This document shows, piece by piece, positions 33,456 through 34,057 of a stretch of 34,057 nucleotides of DNA. Under the pieces are notes generated by a model. It was not told where the DNA came from, did no database searches, and worked only from the letters and a program-made list of their open reading frames with translations. Each line of letters starts with the position of its first letter. Positions within the stretch are counted from its first letter, which is position 1. Both the position numbers and the translations under genes were made by a program. This DNA is from Porphyromonadaceae bacterium UBA7332 (GTDB taxonomy: Bacteria > Bacteroidota > Bacteroidia > Bacteroidales > UBA7332): the NCBI GenBank assembly GCA_002471225.1, contig DKPO01000044.1, positions 219,295 through 253,351 of the forward strand, written 5' to 3'.

Positions 33456-34057
33456 ATGAATACACAGTTTAGAAACCCCAATATTAAATCATTCTTATCG
33501 AATAGTTTTGTCAAACTTATGTTCGTGTTTCTTTTGCAATTGCCCGTAGCGACATATGCACAAAGCGATAATTCTGAGTTTAAATTCGGACGAACAACCG
33601 GACAACAAGCTGAAATATTTCTTCAGAATAAACCCGAAGGTCCCAATGCAGTACCTGTTCCTCGTTTCACACTGCAAACGATCAACGATAAATTCTGGTT
33701 GACTATAGGAGGCTTTATTCAGCCTATAATGGGTATGGATATTGGGAATACACTTGATGGATGTATGTACTTCTCTCCGTCAAATATATCGAACGTACCT
33801 GCTGTTAAAGGGCAAAAAGCCGATTTTTTCATTAATCCATTAAATAGTTCCGTAGATTTTCAGGTAATTGCATTTCCTCATACACGCAATCAGTTAGTCG
33901 GATATGTTAAATTTGATTTTACTGCGGGAAAAAATGATAAATATGCCGGTCTAAGTTCTGCATATATCAAATACCGCGGGTTCCTCGCAGGCTATAATTA
34001 CTCCTTATTCACAGATGTGAGATCACTTCCCGCAACGATAAGCTGGAGCGGAGTGAC
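33456..34057 (+). CDS. Porin-like outer-membrane protein, cut by the window end
   Basis: The reading frame opens with ATG at 33456 and stays open to the last base (200 codons visible). The first 36 or so residues form a signal peptide with a long basic and polar start, a hydrophobic core (LMFVFLLQLPVA, 21-32) and ATYAQ before the cleavage site. The mature part shows alternating beta-strand patterns such as FWLTIGGFIQPIMG (87-100), VDFQVIAFPHTRNQL (about 138-152) and GYVKFDF, which resemble DcaP-type or other trimeric porins. An alternative ATG at residue 22 would shorten the signal peptide. No exact promoter is seen just upstream. The missing C-terminus prevents a family call. Confidence 0.78.
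   Translation, partial: MNTQFRNPNIKSFLSNSFVKLMFVFLLQLPVATYAQSDNSEFKFGRTTGQQAEIFLQNKPEGPNAVPVPRFTLQTINDKFWLTIGGFIQPIMGMDIGNTLDGCMYFSPSNISNVPAVKGQKADFFINPLNSSVDFQVIAFPHTRNQLVGYVKFDFTAGKNDKYAGLSSAYIKYRGFLAGYNYSLFTDVRSLPATISWSGV

Overview
The window looks like chromosomal DNA of a T9SS-bearing, AT-rich Bacteroidales bacterium, possibly Dysgonomonas or a relative; the genus is inference. Evidence: a full-length sprA/sov directly behind ruvA, the Bacteroidota promoter signature (TTG/TTTG about 19-21 nt before TAnnTTTG) in front of many genes, GH92 and GH125 mannosidases, an ECF sigma factor of the Bacteroidota expansion type, and an HU-HIG type DNA-binding protein. I see no rRNA, tRNA, intact insertion sequence, prophage or CRISPR array.

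Left part (1-6606, minus strand): a compact mannan or N-glycan operon. Its transcription order is a 70-residue orphan (possibly like an anti-sigma N-terminus), a GH92 alpha-mannosidase lipoprotein with C-terminal carbohydrate-binding-like domains, a secreted two-domain phosphoesterase (calcineurin-like plus endonuclease/exonuclease/phosphatase), and a GH125 exo-alpha-mannosidase, closed by a hairpin terminator. No SusC/SusD pair lies in the window. Together the enzymes would trim alpha-mannosides and perhaps remove phosphate groups outside the cytoplasm.

6789-13824: envelope and housekeeping genes. These are cardiolipin synthase, two tandem membrane proteins with PH-like domains, a metallo-beta-lactamase-fold hydrolase, prs, mutY, plsC and a small RRM RNA-binding protein. 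A long imperfect hairpin separates mutY from plsC.

13825-15385: a gene-poor segment around an AraC-type regulator. It holds an 18-bp dyad and two related hairpins that share a loop sequence.

15386-24164: ruvA, the 7.4-kb sprA (outer-membrane translocon of the type IX secretion system) and an orphan ECF sigma factor. 24231-26313: a TetR regulator and a MATE exporter, each preceded by the same 16-bp palindrome, which suggests shared control by the TetR protein.

26401-31645: a 23S rRNA pseudouridine synthase with a long basic tail (minus), then a plus-strand unit of tcdA, a PhoA-type alkaline phosphatase and a GHL10 glycosidase. 31704-32138 is an HU-like protein (minus). 32139-33455 is a 1.3-kb non-coding stretch with promoter-like and terminator-like signals that may encode an RNA. 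The window ends inside a porin-like outer-membrane gene starting at 33456.
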